This document shows, piece after piece, positions 8,237 through 17,511 of a DNA stretch of 64,000 nucleotides (positions are counted from its first letter, which is position 1; every line of letters begins with the position of its first letter). The position numbers and the translations under genes were made by a program. Source of the DNA: CAIWHR01 sp963726775 (GTDB lineage: Bacteria > Pseudomonadota > Gammaproteobacteria > Burkholderiales > Casimicrobiaceae); contig CAVSDL010000008.1 in assembly GCA_963726775.1 (NCBI GenBank), positions 248,001 to 312,000 of the forward strand. Direction: 5' to 3'. The notes under the pieces are model-generated. The model had not been told where the DNA came from and did not search any database. It saw only the letters and a list, made by a program, of their open reading frames with translations.

Positions 8237-9243
8237 TGGCCACCGCACGCGAATTGCTGGAACAGGCCGATGCACTGATGCGTCGCAATCGCGAGCAGGA
8301 TGGTGAACCCGAAATCCCCGAGATTCCCGAGCTCACCGACAAGGTTCCGCTGGATGCGATTGGTGGGAGCGCGCGCGCGCGGCCTGCCTCGACGCCGACA
8401 TCGACCGTTCCGCGGGGACGCACCGAGGACGCCGACGTGCCGGTGCTGACCGATTCCGTCGCGGACATTGGCGTGGTCGTGAACCCGCGGGCGCCGGAAT
8501 TGGAGGGCGAAGTATCGCGCTGGCTCGAAGTCGAACTCGGCGAAGCGAGCATTACCGGACCGGCGCCGGACTCGATCGCGGTGGTGCCGCCCGCGACGCT
8601 GCGGACGCCTCCACCGGGCGCGCGTCCGGCAGAGCGTGGCGCCGTTGTCGACGCGCGCGCGCCTGCCGCCCCGCCGGTAGCGGCCCCGAGCCCGCCCCCG
8701 GAGCCACCGCCCAGTGCGGCCAGGACGCTGGCGTCACTGGTGGCCGCCGCCCCTGTCCCGCCCCGGGCCGCACGTGCGCCCGACAGCGACCCGACCTTCG
8801 ACGCCATGCTTGGCGAGCCATCCCTCATGCCCGTCGATCCCGAACCTTCGGCAGCCGAAGCAGCGTTCGACAACGAGCTCGCCCCGGCGCCCGGGGAGGT
8901 GCCAGAGCAAGTCGCGAGTCCAGGCGCAGAGTTGCCCTCCGACGATAGCGTCGAGCCGACCGCATCGGTGGTCGCCGCCAGCAGCGAACCGCGCCTGGCG
9001 GGGGATGCCGCGCAGTGGGACGCACTCGCCGAGGAGATCCGGATGCAGGTCCTGCAGCGGATCGACATTTTCACCGACACCGGACTGCACGAGCAGCTGA
9101 CCGCGCGCCTGCAGCCGATCGTCGATCGGGCCAGCGCCGATCTGGTCGTGACGATCAATCAGCACGTCGGCCAGCTCCTGCGCGCCTACGTGGCGGAAGC
9201 CATCGAGCGCGAAATCGAGAAGTGGCGGCAGGGGAACACGTGA
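8236..9243 (+). CDS. Hypothetical Pro/Ala-rich protein downstream of holC
   Basis: A 335-residue cytoplasmic protein of unknown function. The GTG start shares a base with the holC stop (TAGTG), so translation is probably coupled. Three parts can be seen: an N-terminal helix (ARELLEQADALMRRNRE) with an acidic EIPEIPEL stretch; a long disordered region of Pro, Ala and Glu (about residues 60-245); and a conserved-looking C-terminal helical segment (about 255-335, WDALAEEIRMQVLQRIDIFT to the end) that could be an interaction domain. There is no signal peptide or membrane span. Its tight linkage to holC suggests a replication-related or merely co-expressed role, which is inference. Confidence 0.75.
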   Translation: MATARELLEQADALMRRNREQDGEPEIPEIPELTDKVPLDAIGGSARARPASTPTSTVPRGRTEDADVPVLTDSVADIGVVVNPRAPELEGEVSRWLEVELGEASITGPAPDSIAVVPPATLRTPPPGARPAERGAVVDARAPAAPPVAAPSPPPEPPPSAARTLASLVAAAPVPPRAARAPDSDPTFDAMLGEPSLMPVDPEPSAAEAAFDNELAPAPGEVPEQVASPGAELPSDDSVEPTASVVAASSEPRLAGDAAQWDALAEEIRMQVLQRIDIFTDTGLHEQLTARLQPIVDRASADLVVTINQHVGQLLRAYVAEAIEREIEKWRQGNT

Positions 9244-9296
9244 CGGCCCGCTGCCGCGTTCGACAACGAAAGCACGGAATCCAGTTTCAGCATGCG

Positions 9297-9330
9297 TCGG
9301 GCGGCCCCCAACGGTCCGCCCGATCTTTTT
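9297..9330 (+). terminator. Rho-independent terminator of the pepA-holC operon
   Basis: A perfect 8-bp stem TCGGGCGG / CCGCCCGA with an 11-nt loop is followed by TCTTTTT. It lies 54 bp after the last gene of the operon and closes it before the DAHP synthase gene. Confidence 0.82.
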
Positions 9331-9379
9331 GGTTCCTGTCGCATCCCGACTGCGAATCCGCGGTCCCTGGAGAACGGCC

Positions 9380-10396
9380 ATGATCATCGTGATGCAGCCC
9401 GACGCCGACGAAGCGGCGATTGCCGCCGTCGAAGCGAAGATCCGCGCGCACGGTCTCGATGTGCACATCTCGCGCGGCACCGAGCGGACGCTGATCGGCG
9501 CGGTCGGCGACGAGCGGAAGCTCGATCCGGAGATGTTCGATCCGATGCCGGGCGTCGAGAAATCGATGCACATCGTGAAGCCCTACAAGCTCGTGGCGCG
9601 CGAATGGCACAAGGCGAACACGGTGGTGGCGGCCGGCGGCGTGAGCATCGGCGCCGACACGGTACAGGTCATCGCCGGACCGTGCTCGGTCGAGACCGAG
9701 GCACAGATGAACGCCGCGGCCGACGGCGTCAAGGCCGGCGGCGCGCGCCTGATGCGCGGCGGCGCGTTCAAGCCGCGCACGTCGCCCTACGCCTTCCAGG
9801 GCAAGGGCCTCGACGGCCTGAAGCTGCTGAAGAATGCCGCGGCGCGCCACGCGCTGCCCGTCGTCACCGAGCTGATGGATGCACGGATGCTGGATGCGTT
9901 CCTCGAGCACGGCGTGGACGTGATCCAGATCGGCACGCGCAACATGCAGAACTTCGACCTGTTGAAGGCCGTCGGACGGGTCGCGACGCCGGTCATCCTG
10001 AAGCGCGGGATGAGCGCGACGATAAGCGAATGGCTGATGGCCGCGGAATACATCGCCGCGGGCGGCAACCACAACATCATCTTCTGCGAGCGCGGTATTC
10101 GTACGTTCGAGACCGCCTATCGCAACGTGCTCGACGTGACGGCGATTCCCGTGCTGAAGCGCGAGACGCACCTGCCGGTGATCGTCGATCCGTCGCATGC
10201 GGGCGGCAAGGCGTGGATGGTCGCGTCGTTGTCGCTCGCCGCGGTCGCCGCCGGAGCCGACGGGCTGCTGATCGAGATCCACCCGAATCCTGTGGAGGCG
10301 TGGTGCGATGCCGACCAGGCGCTGACTCCCGCGGAATTCGCGACGCTCATGGGGCAGTTGCGGGCCGTTGCGCGGGCGGTCGGGCGCGACATCTGA
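9380..10396 (+). CDS. aroF: 3-deoxy-7-phosphoheptulonate (DAHP) synthase, type I-beta
   Basis: A 338-residue enzyme for the first step of the shikimate pathway: phosphoenolpyruvate plus erythrose 4-phosphate gives DAHP. Residues 1-70 form a ferredoxin-like regulatory domain (IIVMQPDADEAAIAAVEAKI), as in the Thermotoga-type short enzymes. The TIM barrel follows with VIAGPCSVE, IQIGTRNMQNFDLL and the phosphate/metal motif VDPSHAGGK. The start at 9380 gives the canonical MIIVM N-terminus; an upstream in-frame start would add 17 residues. It is flanked by a terminator and by the ABC module, so it is probably a stand-alone unit. Confidence 0.92.
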   Translation: MIIVMQPDADEAAIAAVEAKIRAHGLDVHISRGTERTLIGAVGDERKLDPEMFDPMPGVEKSMHIVKPYKLVAREWHKANTVVAAGGVSIGADTVQVIAGPCSVETEAQMNAAADGVKAGGARLMRGGAFKPRTSPYAFQGKGLDGLKLLKNAAARHALPVVTELMDARMLDAFLEHGVDVIQIGTRNMQNFDLLKAVGRVATPVILKRGMSATISEWLMAAEYIAAGGNHNIIFCERGIRTFETAYRNVLDVTAIPVLKRETHLPVIVDPSHAGGKAWMVASLSLAAVAAGADGLLIEIHPNPVEAWCDADQALTPAEFATLMGQLRAVARAVGRDI

Positions 10397-10537
10397 TCGT
10401 CGCGCACCGGATTGCGCTGCCGGGCCCTCGCGGACGGCGGCGCAGACCGGGAACCGTGGCGTCGCGCTGGCGTCCAATGCGTCTGCCGGTCGGCAACCAG
10501 CCGGGCTGTCGCCGGTACGCAACGTACAATCACCGCA

Positions 10538-11206
10538 ATGTTCTCGCTTACGGGCATCGAACACCGATATGCCGGGACCCCGGTGCTGCGCGTCGATTCG
10601 TGGCGTGTCGCTCAGGGTGAGCACTGGCTGCTCGCGGGCGCGTCGGGGAGCGGCAAGACGACGCTGCTGCACGTACTCGCGGGACTGACCACACCTTCCT
10701 CGGGCGCGGTCGTCGTCGGCGGCATGGACGTGGCCGCGCTGCGCGGCAGCGCCCGCGACCGCTGGCGCGGCCGTACCGTCGGTCTCGTGCCGCAGCGGCT
10801 GCATCTCGTCGGCGCGCTCACCGTCCGCGATAACCTGCGCCTCGCCCAATATCTCGCCGGGCTACCCGATGACCCGGAGCGGGTGCGGGAGCTGCTGGAT
10901 GCTGTGCTCGTCGCCGACCTCGCCGACCGCTATCCCCGGGAACTCTCGCAGGGACAGGCGCAGCGCGTCGCGACGGCACGCGCGGTCGTCAACCGGCCGG
11001 CACTGGTGCTGGCCGACGAGCCGACGGCCAACCTCGACGACGTGCACGCGGCGGGGGCGCTCGAATTGCTGCGCGCACAGGCCCTCGCCGTCAACGCGGC
11101 GCTGATCGTTGCGTCGCACGACGCGCGCGTGCGTCCGCTCCTGCCGCATACGCATTCCCTGCCGTTGCGGCCCGTCGACCCCGTGGATGCCAAGGGGGCG
11201 GCGTGA
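10538..11206 (+). CDS. ABC transporter ATP-binding protein (LolD/MacB-like)
   Basis: A 222-residue ATPase. It has Walker A (GASGSGKTT, residues 34-42), a variant signature LSQGQAQR (about 134), Walker B (LVLADEPT) with D-loop ANLDD, and the switch histidine in VASHD. Its size and partner permease place it with the LolD/MacB group, which often powers mechanical or lipoprotein-related export rather than classical solute uptake. Its C-terminus overlaps the permease start (GTGA). The downstream partners are the FtsX-type permease and a DUF3299 protein. The substrate is unknown. Confidence 0.88.
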   Translation: MFSLTGIEHRYAGTPVLRVDSWRVAQGEHWLLAGASGSGKTTLLHVLAGLTTPSSGAVVVGGMDVAALRGSARDRWRGRTVGLVPQRLHLVGALTVRDNLRLAQYLAGLPDDPERVRELLDAVLVADLADRYPRELSQGQAQRVATARAVVNRPALVLADEPTANLDDVHAAGALELLRAQALAVNAALIVASHDARVRPLLPHTHSLPLRPVDPVDAKGAA

Positions 11207-12442
11207 ACGTACTTGGCTTGGCATACGCCTATGCGCGCCGGCGCCCGCTCGCCACGCTGCTCAACGTCGTGCTGCTCGCGGTAGGAGTCGCCACGATCAC
11301 GCTCGTCATCCTCCTGTCGCGCGAGCTGGACGCGCGGCTGCATCGCGAGGCCGAGGGCATCGACCTCGTCGTCGGCGCCAAGGGAAGCCCGCTGCAGCTG
11401 ATCCTCGCCGGCATTTACCACGCGGACGTCCCGCCCGGAAACATTCCGCTCGCCGCTGTCGATACGCTGCGCAGGAATCCGCTGATACGTGAAGTCATCC
11501 CGCTGGCGCTGGGCGACAGCTTCCGCGGTTATCGGATCGTCGGCACCGAGCCCCCGTTCGTAGCCCACTATTCGGCATCGACGGATCAGGGGCGTCTGTG
11601 GGCGGCGCCGATGGAAGCGGTGCTGGGGAGCGATGTCGCGCGCGCGTCGCGCCTGTCCGTCGGCGGCGCGTTCCGTGGGTCGCACGGCCTCGCGGAGGGC
11701 GGTGGCGTGCACGAGGACGCGCCGTACCGCGTGGTCGGCGTGCTTGCGCCAACCGGGAACCGTGATCGATCGGCTGGTGCTGACAGGAATCGAAAGCGTC
11801 TGGGCGGTGCACGAGCACCACGACGACGAGAACGACGCTCCGAGCGCGGCGCCGGGAGGTCGTGCGAAAGGCGACGCCGGCGCAAAGCACGAACCCGCGC
11901 GCGAGATCACGCTCGCGCTCGTCAAGTATGCGAGCCCCGTCGCCGCGGCAAGCCTGCCGCGCGCGATCAATGCCGAAACGGCACTGCAGTCGGCGTCCCC
12001 CGCCTATGAAACGGCGCGCCTTCTCACCGTGTTCGGCGTGGGCACCGACGTCGTCCGCGGGTTCGCGCTGCTGTTGATAGCCGCGTCCGCGTTCGGACTT
12101 TTTGTCGCGCTGACGCAGGCGCTCGACGAGCGTCGGTACGACCTGGCGATCATGCGCGCGCTGGGGGCCCCGCGCGGCAAGGTGGTCGCCGTACTGCTCA
12201 TGGAAAGCATGCTGCTGGCGGCACTGGGTCTTGCGCTCGGGCTCGCCGCCGCGCACGTGATCGCCGCCAACGTCGGAGCGTGGCTTCCCGCCGCGACGCC
12301 GCTCGAGGCCGGGGCCCGAACGTGGCGGACCGAGGAATGGGATGTCGTCGTGCTGGCACTGGGTGCGGGTATACTCGCCACCGTGATCCCCGCGTGGCGC
12401 GCCTATCGTCTGGACGTCGCCGCCACGCTTGCCGACGGGTGA
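11203..12442 (+). pseudogene. FtsX-like ABC permease, single +1 frameshift
   Basis: Restoring one base gives a 412-residue MacB/FtsX-type permease: one N-terminal membrane span (LATLLNVVLLAVGVATITLVILL), a large extracytoplasmic domain, and three C-terminal spans (about residues 280-400) ending in PAWRAYRLDVAATLADG. As sequenced the frame breaks at about 11754, where CCGGGAACC should read CCGGAACC; the intact text would be VLAPTGTVIDRLVLTG. Translation from 11203 would stop at 12009 after a nonsense tail; the second half is open from 11633. No other damage is visible, so a sequencing error or a recent mutation is likely. It works with the ATPase at 10538-11206. Confidence 0.85.
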
Positions 12443-12446
12443 TGCC

Positions 12447-12959
12447 ATGAAGCGATTTGCGATGACAATGTTTGCGATCGTGCTGACGACGGCGGTGCCC
12501 GCGCACGCGGTGACCAGCGACATTCCGCCGGGAGGCCTGCCCAACGCGAGCGACTACGGCATGACGCTGCTGCCCGAGCGGGCGGACGTCATTTCGTGGC
12601 GCACGCTGGCCGAGGTGCAGCCGGTCAAGCAGAACGGCAAGATGGTCGCCGAGTTCTCGAAGGCCATACTCGGTTTCGACAAGAAGGATGTGCGGGTGCA
12701 GGGCTTCATCATCCCGCTCGACATCGGCGACAAGCAGAAGCGCTTTCTGCTCTCCGCGGTGCCGCCGCACTGCTCGTTCTGTCTGCCCGCCGGTCCCGAC
12801 GCGGTCGTTGAAGTCATTGCCAGGACGCCGGTCAAGTACGGATTCGAGCCGATCGTCATGTCCGGCCGGTTCACCGTGCTGAAGGACGATCCGGCCGGCG
12901 TGCTGTACCGGTTGACCGACGCCGAGTCGATCGGCTCGGCGATGCCCACAAGGAAATAG
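12447..12959 (+). CDS. DUF3299 domain-containing exported protein
   Basis: A 170-residue protein with a signal peptide (residues 1-22, FAMTMFAIVLTTAVPAHA). The DUF3299 core has WRTLAEV near the start, VRVQGFIIPLDI in the middle, and PPHCSFCLPAGPD, whose two cysteines (C-x-x-C) could bind a metal or form a disulfide. It begins 5 bp after the permease stop, so it is the third gene of the ABC module and is likely a periplasmic accessory of that transporter. The biochemical function of DUF3299 is not established. The ATG at 12447 is preferred over one at 12429 because the signal peptide then starts at the N-terminus. Confidence 0.82.
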   Translation: MKRFAMTMFAIVLTTAVPAHAVTSDIPPGGLPNASDYGMTLLPERADVISWRTLAEVQPVKQNGKMVAEFSKAILGFDKKDVRVQGFIIPLDIGDKQKRFLLSAVPPHCSFCLPAGPDAVVEVIARTPVKYGFEPIVMSGRFTVLKDDPAGVLYRLTDAESIGSAMPTRK

Positions 12960-13084
12960 CGAAGCGAGTGGGGATGCGACCCGGGCGTGTCGGCGCCCTG
13001 GTCGACGCGCAAGCTATCGACCCGCCACGACAACGCACGCGGTCTGCAAAGCTGGTCCGGTCCGGACCGCGTGTCGCGATCCGC

Positions 13085-13090
13085 TATAAT
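13085..13090 (+). promoter_or_regulatory. -10 element upstream of valS
   Basis: A perfect TATAAT lies 48 bp before the valS ATG, in a 180-bp intergenic region. No convincing -35 hexamer stands at 16-18 bp, so the promoter call rests mainly on the -10 box. Confidence 0.5.
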
Positions 13091-13138
13091 TTCAGGCTTT
13101 TGCCGGCCTCGCGGCCCCTCCGGACGCCTCGCGCACCG

Positions 13139-15979
13139 ATGGAACTCGCCAAGAGCTTCGAACCGCATGCGATCGAGCAGAAGTGGTATCCGCTGTGGGA
13201 ATCGCGCGGATACTTCAAGCCCTCGATGGACGCCGCCGCGCCGGCGTACTGCATCCAGCTCCCGCCGCCGAACGTGACCGGGACGCTGCACATGGGCCAT
13301 GCGTTCCAGCACACGCTGATGGACGTGCTGGTTCGCTGGCACCGGATGCGCGGTTTCGACACGCTCTGGCAACTGGGGACCGACCATGCGGGGATCGCGA
13401 CGCAGATCGTGGTCGAGAACCAGCTGAAGGCCGAAGGCGAGTCGCGGCGCGATATGGGCCGCGAGAAATTCGTCGAGCGGGTGTGGGCGTGGAAACACGA
13501 CTCCGGGTCGACGATCACGAATCAGATGCGGCGGCTCGGCACGTCCGGCGACTGGTCGCGCGAGCGCTTCACCATGGACGAGGGTCTGTCGGCCGCAGTG
13601 CTGGAGACGTTCGTCCGGCTGCACGAAGACGGTCTCATCTACCGCGGCAAGCGGCTCGTCAGCTGGGATCCGGTGCTCGGCACGGCGGTGTCGGACCTCG
13701 AGGTGGACAACGAGGAAGAGCAGGGCAAGCTCTGGGAGATCCGTTACCCGCGCGTGGACGGTCGCGGCGACGTCGTCGTGGCGACGACGCGGCCCGAAAC
13801 GATGCTGGGCGACGCCGCCGTCGCGGTCAATCCCGACGACGAGCGCTACACGGATCTCGTCGGCAAGGAGGTTGTGTTGCCGCTTACCGGTCGCACGATA
13901 CGGGTCATCGCCGACAGCTATGTGGACAAGGAATTCGGCACCGGCTGCGTCAAGATCACGCCGGCGCACGATTTCAACGACTGGCAGATCGGGCTGCGCC
14001 ACAACCTGGCGCCGATCCCGATCCTCGACCTCGACGCGACGATCAACGTCAACGCGCCGGCGAAGTACCGCGGCCTCGACCGTTACGCGGCGCGCAAGGA
14101 GGTGTTGGCGGACCTGAGCGCCCAGGGACTCGTCGTCAGCGAAAAAGCGCACAAGATGGTCGTGCCGCGGTGTGGCCGCACGGGCGAAATCGTCGAGCCC
14201 ATGCTGACCGACCAGTGGTTCATGGCGATGCGCACACCCGCCCCGGCCACGCATCGGTTCTTCCCCGGCAAGACGATCCAGGAGCTGTGCCTCGCCGCGG
14301 TCGGCGATGGCCTCGCGAGCCCGCGCACCGGCGGGAACGACACGGTCGAGTTCGTGCCCGATCAATGGCTCTCGACGTACCTCCATTGGATCAACAACAT
14401 CCAGGACTGGTGCATCTCGCGCCAGCTCTGGTGGGGCCATCGCATCCCGGCATGGTATGACGAGAGCGGCAATGTGTACGTCGCGCGCGACGAAGCGGCG
14501 GCGTTGGCGAAGGCGCGGGCCGCGCTCGGCCGCGAACCGCTGACGTTCGAGCGCGATCCCGACGTACTCGACACCTGGTTCTCATCGGCGTTATGGTGCC
14601 ACTCGACCCTCGGCTGGCCGGCAGAGACGAAGGAGCTGCAGACGTTCCTGCCGTCATCGGTGCTCGTCACCGGGTTCGACATCATCTTCTTCTGGGTCGC
14701 GCGCATGATCATGACGACGACCTACTTCACCGGCCAAGTCCCGTTCCGCACCGTGTACATCAATGCGATCGTGCGCGACGAGGAAGGCCAGAAGATGTCG
14801 AAGTCGAAGGGCAACGTGCTCGACCCGCTCGACCTGATCGACGGGATCGCGGTCGACGATCTCGTCGCCAAGCGCGCGTCCAACCTGATGGATCCGCGGC
14901 AGGCGGAGTCGATCGCCAGGCGCACGCGGAAGCAGTATCCGGACGGCATCCCCGCGTTCGGCGCCGACGCGCTGCGCTTCACGTTTGCGAGCCTCGCCAC
15001 CTACGGCCGCACGCTCAATTTCGATCTCCATCGCTGCGAGGGCTACCGCAATTTCTGCAACAAGCTGTGGAACGCGACGCGGTTCGTGCTGATGAACGTC
15101 GAGGGCAAGGATTGCGGTCTTGATGGCGGGAAGCCGGTGTCGACGAGCGTTGCCGATCGCTGGATCGTGTCGCGGCTGCAGCAGGCGGAGCGGGAGATCG
15201 GCGAGCAGCTCGCGCAATACCGGTTCGACCTCGCGGCCAAGGCGCTCTACGAGTTCGTCTGGGACGAGTATTGCGACTGGTACCTCGAGCTCGCCAAGAC
15301 CAGTCTCGCGCAGGGCGATGACGCCGCACAGCGCGGTACGCGGCGAACGCTCGTGCGCGTGCTCGAAGCCACACTGCGGCTCGCGCACCCTTTCATTCCC
15401 TTCATCACCGAAGAGCTGTGGCAGACCGTCGCGCCGCTTGCGGGCAAGTCGGGCGAAACGGTGTCGCTCGCGCGCTACCCGCAGCCCGAGCCGTCGAAGC
15501 GCGACGTAGTGGCCGAGGACGAGATCGGGGCGTTGAAGGCGTTCGTCGGCGCGTGTCGAGTGCTGCGCGGCGAAATGGGTCTGTCGCCGGCGCAAAAGGT
15601 GCCGCTGATCGCCGTACCTGGAACGCCTCGGGACCGTGCGCGGCTTGCGGAATTCGCGCCGCATCTCGCAACGCTGGCGAGGCTCGCCGACGTTGCGCTC
15701 GTCGACGAGCTGCCGCGGACGGATGCGCCGGTGCAGGTGGTCGGCGAGACGCGCCTGATGCTGCGCGTCGAGGTCGATCCGGCCGCCGAGCGCGAGCGTC
15801 TCGGCAAGGAGATCGCGCGGCTCGAAGGCGAGATCGCCAAGGCCACCGCCAAGCTGGGCAACGAGGGATTCGTCGCCCGGGCTCCCGCGAGCGTAGTCGA
15901 GCAGGAACGCGCGCGGCTTGCCGCGTTCGCGGCGACGCTCGAAAAGCTGAAGCCGCAGATGGCACGACTGTCCGGGTGA
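13139..15979 (+). CDS. valS: Valyl-tRNA synthetase
   Basis: A 946-residue class I aminoacyl-tRNA synthetase. The HIGH-type motif is in PPPNVTGTLHMGHA (residues 41-54) and the KMSKS loop in EGQKMSKSKGNVLDP (about 550). The editing domain (about 190-340, TTRPETMLGD), the anticodon-binding region and a C-terminal coiled-coil arm (about 880-946) are all present. The start at 13139 (MELAKSFEPHAIEQ) matches the family; the open frame continues 57 codons upstream across the -10 box and is not coding there. In many betaproteobacteria valS follows the holC block directly; here 3.9 kb intervene. Confidence 0.97.
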   Translation: MELAKSFEPHAIEQKWYPLWESRGYFKPSMDAAAPAYCIQLPPPNVTGTLHMGHAFQHTLMDVLVRWHRMRGFDTLWQLGTDHAGIATQIVVENQLKAEGESRRDMGREKFVERVWAWKHDSGSTITNQMRRLGTSGDWSRERFTMDEGLSAAVLETFVRLHEDGLIYRGKRLVSWDPVLGTAVSDLEVDNEEEQGKLWEIRYPRVDGRGDVVVATTRPETMLGDAAVAVNPDDERYTDLVGKEVVLPLTGRTIRVIADSYVDKEFGTGCVKITPAHDFNDWQIGLRHNLAPIPILDLDATINVNAPAKYRGLDRYAARKEVLADLSAQGLVVSEKAHKMVVPRCGRTGEIVEPMLTDQWFMAMRTPAPATHRFFPGKTIQELCLAAVGDGLASPRTGGNDTVEFVPDQWLSTYLHWINNIQDWCISRQLWWGHRIPAWYDESGNVYVARDEAAALAKARAALGREPLTFERDPDVLDTWFSSALWCHSTLGWPAETKELQTFLPSSVLVTGFDIIFFWVARMIMTTTYFTGQVPFRTVYINAIVRDEEGQKMSKSKGNVLDPLDLIDGIAVDDLVAKRASNLMDPRQAESIARRTRKQYPDGIPAFGADALRFTFASLATYGRTLNFDLHRCEGYRNFCNKLWNATRFVLMNVEGKDCGLDGGKPVSTSVADRWIVSRLQQAEREIGEQLAQYRFDLAAKALYEFVWDEYCDWYLELAKTSLAQGDDAAQRGTRRTLVRVLEATLRLAHPFIPFITEELWQTVAPLAGKSGETVSLARYPQPEPSKRDVVAEDEIGALKAFVGACRVLRGEMGLSPAQKVPLIAVPGTPRDRARLAEFAPHLATLARLADVALVDELPRTDAPVQVVGETRLMLRVEVDPAAERERLGKEIARLEGEIAKATAKLGNEGFVARAPASVVEQERARLAAFAATLEKLKPQMARLSG

Positions 15980-16075
15980 CGTGCCCGCGACCCGGCAAAC
16001 GCCGACGCGCGGTGATGTCGACGCCGCGCGCGGCAAGGAAACGATGACGGGCAGTATGTTCCCTCCTGCGCGCGG

Positions 16076-17347
16076 ATGCCGATCGATCTGACGCGCACGT
16101 TTCGCTCGCTGCGACACGCGAATTTCCGACGGTTCTTCATTGGCCAGGGCCTGTCCATGCTCGGGACCTGGCTGCAGCAGGTGGCGATGGGGTGGCTCAC
16201 GTACCGGCTCACCGGATCGGCGTGGCTGCTCGGCGTCGTCGCCTTCTGCGCCAACATCGGCATCCTTGCCTTCGGCCCGCTCGCCGGCGTGCTCGCCGAC
16301 CGTGTCGACAAGCGCCGCGCGCTGTTCGTCACGCAATCGCTGATGCTTCTGCAGGCCGTTGTCCTCACGGGACTCACCGCGTTCGGCCAAATCCAGGTCT
16401 GGCACGTGGTCGCGTGCGCGTTGTGGCTGGGTACGGTGTTCGCGTTCGATGTCCCGTTGCGCCAGGCCATCTACGTGCACCTCGTCGACGACCGGGTCGA
16501 CCTGCCCAACGCCATCGCGCTGAACTCGTTCATGGTCAATGCCGCACGCGTCGTCGGACCCGCGCTCGCCGGCGTGCTGCTCTCGCTGGTCGGCGAGGCG
16601 GTGTGCTTCGCGCTCAACGCGCTGTCGTTCGTCGCGGTCATCACCGCGATCGCGAGGATTGCGTGGCCGGCGGCCGCCATGGCGCCGGCACGGGAACACG
16701 GCGGCTGGTGGGCGAGCTGGAAAGAGGGTGCCCGTTACGCGGCCGGCTTCGCTCCGGTTCGGGCGCTGCTGGTCCTGGTGGCCGTGGCCGCATGGACGAT
16801 CACGCCGTATTCGTCGCTGATGCCGATCTACGCCGGCGACATCTACGGCGGCGGCGCACACACGCTCGGCTTCCTGCTGTCGGCGGCCGGCGCCGGCGCG
16901 CTCGCCAGCACGTTTTATCTGGCGAGCCGGCACACGATCCGCGGACTGGGCCGCGTGATTGCCGCCGCTGCCGGGCTCTCCGGCCTGGCGCTCGCCGGCT
17001 TCGCGTACCTGAATGCGTTTCCGCTCGCGCTGCTGCTCATGGCCGCCGTCGGCGGCGGCGTGATCCTTGCCGCCGCGTCGGCCAACACGATCATCCAGAC
17101 GGTCGTCGACGACCGCCTGCGCGGCCGAGTGGCCGGGTTCTACACGATGGCGTTCCTCGGCGTGGCCCCGCTCGGCAACCTGGCGGCCGGGGCACTGGCG
17201 AGCGCTATTGGCGTGCGCGCGACGTTCGCGATCAACGGCCTCGTCTGCGCGGCGACTGCATTCTGGTTCTGGCGAAAGCTGCCGGCGCTCGCCGTGCTGA
17301 TGCGTCCGGTGTATCGCCGACTGGGGATCATCGCTGGCGAATCCTAG
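16076..17347 (+). CDS. MFS transporter (MFS_3 / EntS-like family)
   Basis: A 423-residue membrane protein with about 12 predicted spans. The N-terminus (LRHANFRRFFIGQGLSMLGTWLQQVAMGWL) and loop motif GVLADRVDKRR are characteristic of the MFS_3 exporter family, which includes the enterobactin exporter EntS. The substrate cannot be deduced from context, since its neighbours are valS and a SYLF-domain gene. No clear ribosome site precedes the ATG at 16076, but the N-terminus aligns well with the family. Confidence 0.88.
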   Translation: MPIDLTRTFRSLRHANFRRFFIGQGLSMLGTWLQQVAMGWLTYRLTGSAWLLGVVAFCANIGILAFGPLAGVLADRVDKRRALFVTQSLMLLQAVVLTGLTAFGQIQVWHVVACALWLGTVFAFDVPLRQAIYVHLVDDRVDLPNAIALNSFMVNAARVVGPALAGVLLSLVGEAVCFALNALSFVAVITAIARIAWPAAAMAPAREHGGWWASWKEGARYAAGFAPVRALLVLVAVAAWTITPYSSLMPIYAGDIYGGGAHTLGFLLSAAGAGALASTFYLASRHTIRGLGRVIAAAAGLSGLALAGFAYLNAFPLALLLMAAVGGGVILAAASANTIIQTVVDDRLRGRVAGFYTMAFLGVAPLGNLAAGALASAIGVRATFAINGLVCAATAFWFWRKLPALAVLMRPVYRRLGIIAGES

Positions 17348-17511
17348 CCTGGCAAATCGCAAGACGCGTTGCGCCTGCTTGGTGAATCCGCGCCAGGTAA
17401 CAAGCGGGTGCAGCAGACAGCGCTGGCGGGGCCGCACAGCTGGCAGTACACTGGGCACGGAGTAAGTGAAACCAACCGAACGCGAACCGTTCGGCAAACG
17501 GAGCTTTCGAA

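Noticed and set aside
11745..11765. Programmed ribosomal frameshifting in the permease, dctM, pilE or pilY1
   Set aside because: None of the sites has a slippery heptamer with a downstream structure known for these families, and the lesions look like random 1-nt indels.
14654..17497. 947-codon minus-strand frame antisense to valS and the MFS gene
   Set aside because: No domain and composition of a shadow frame; the plus-strand genes are unambiguous.
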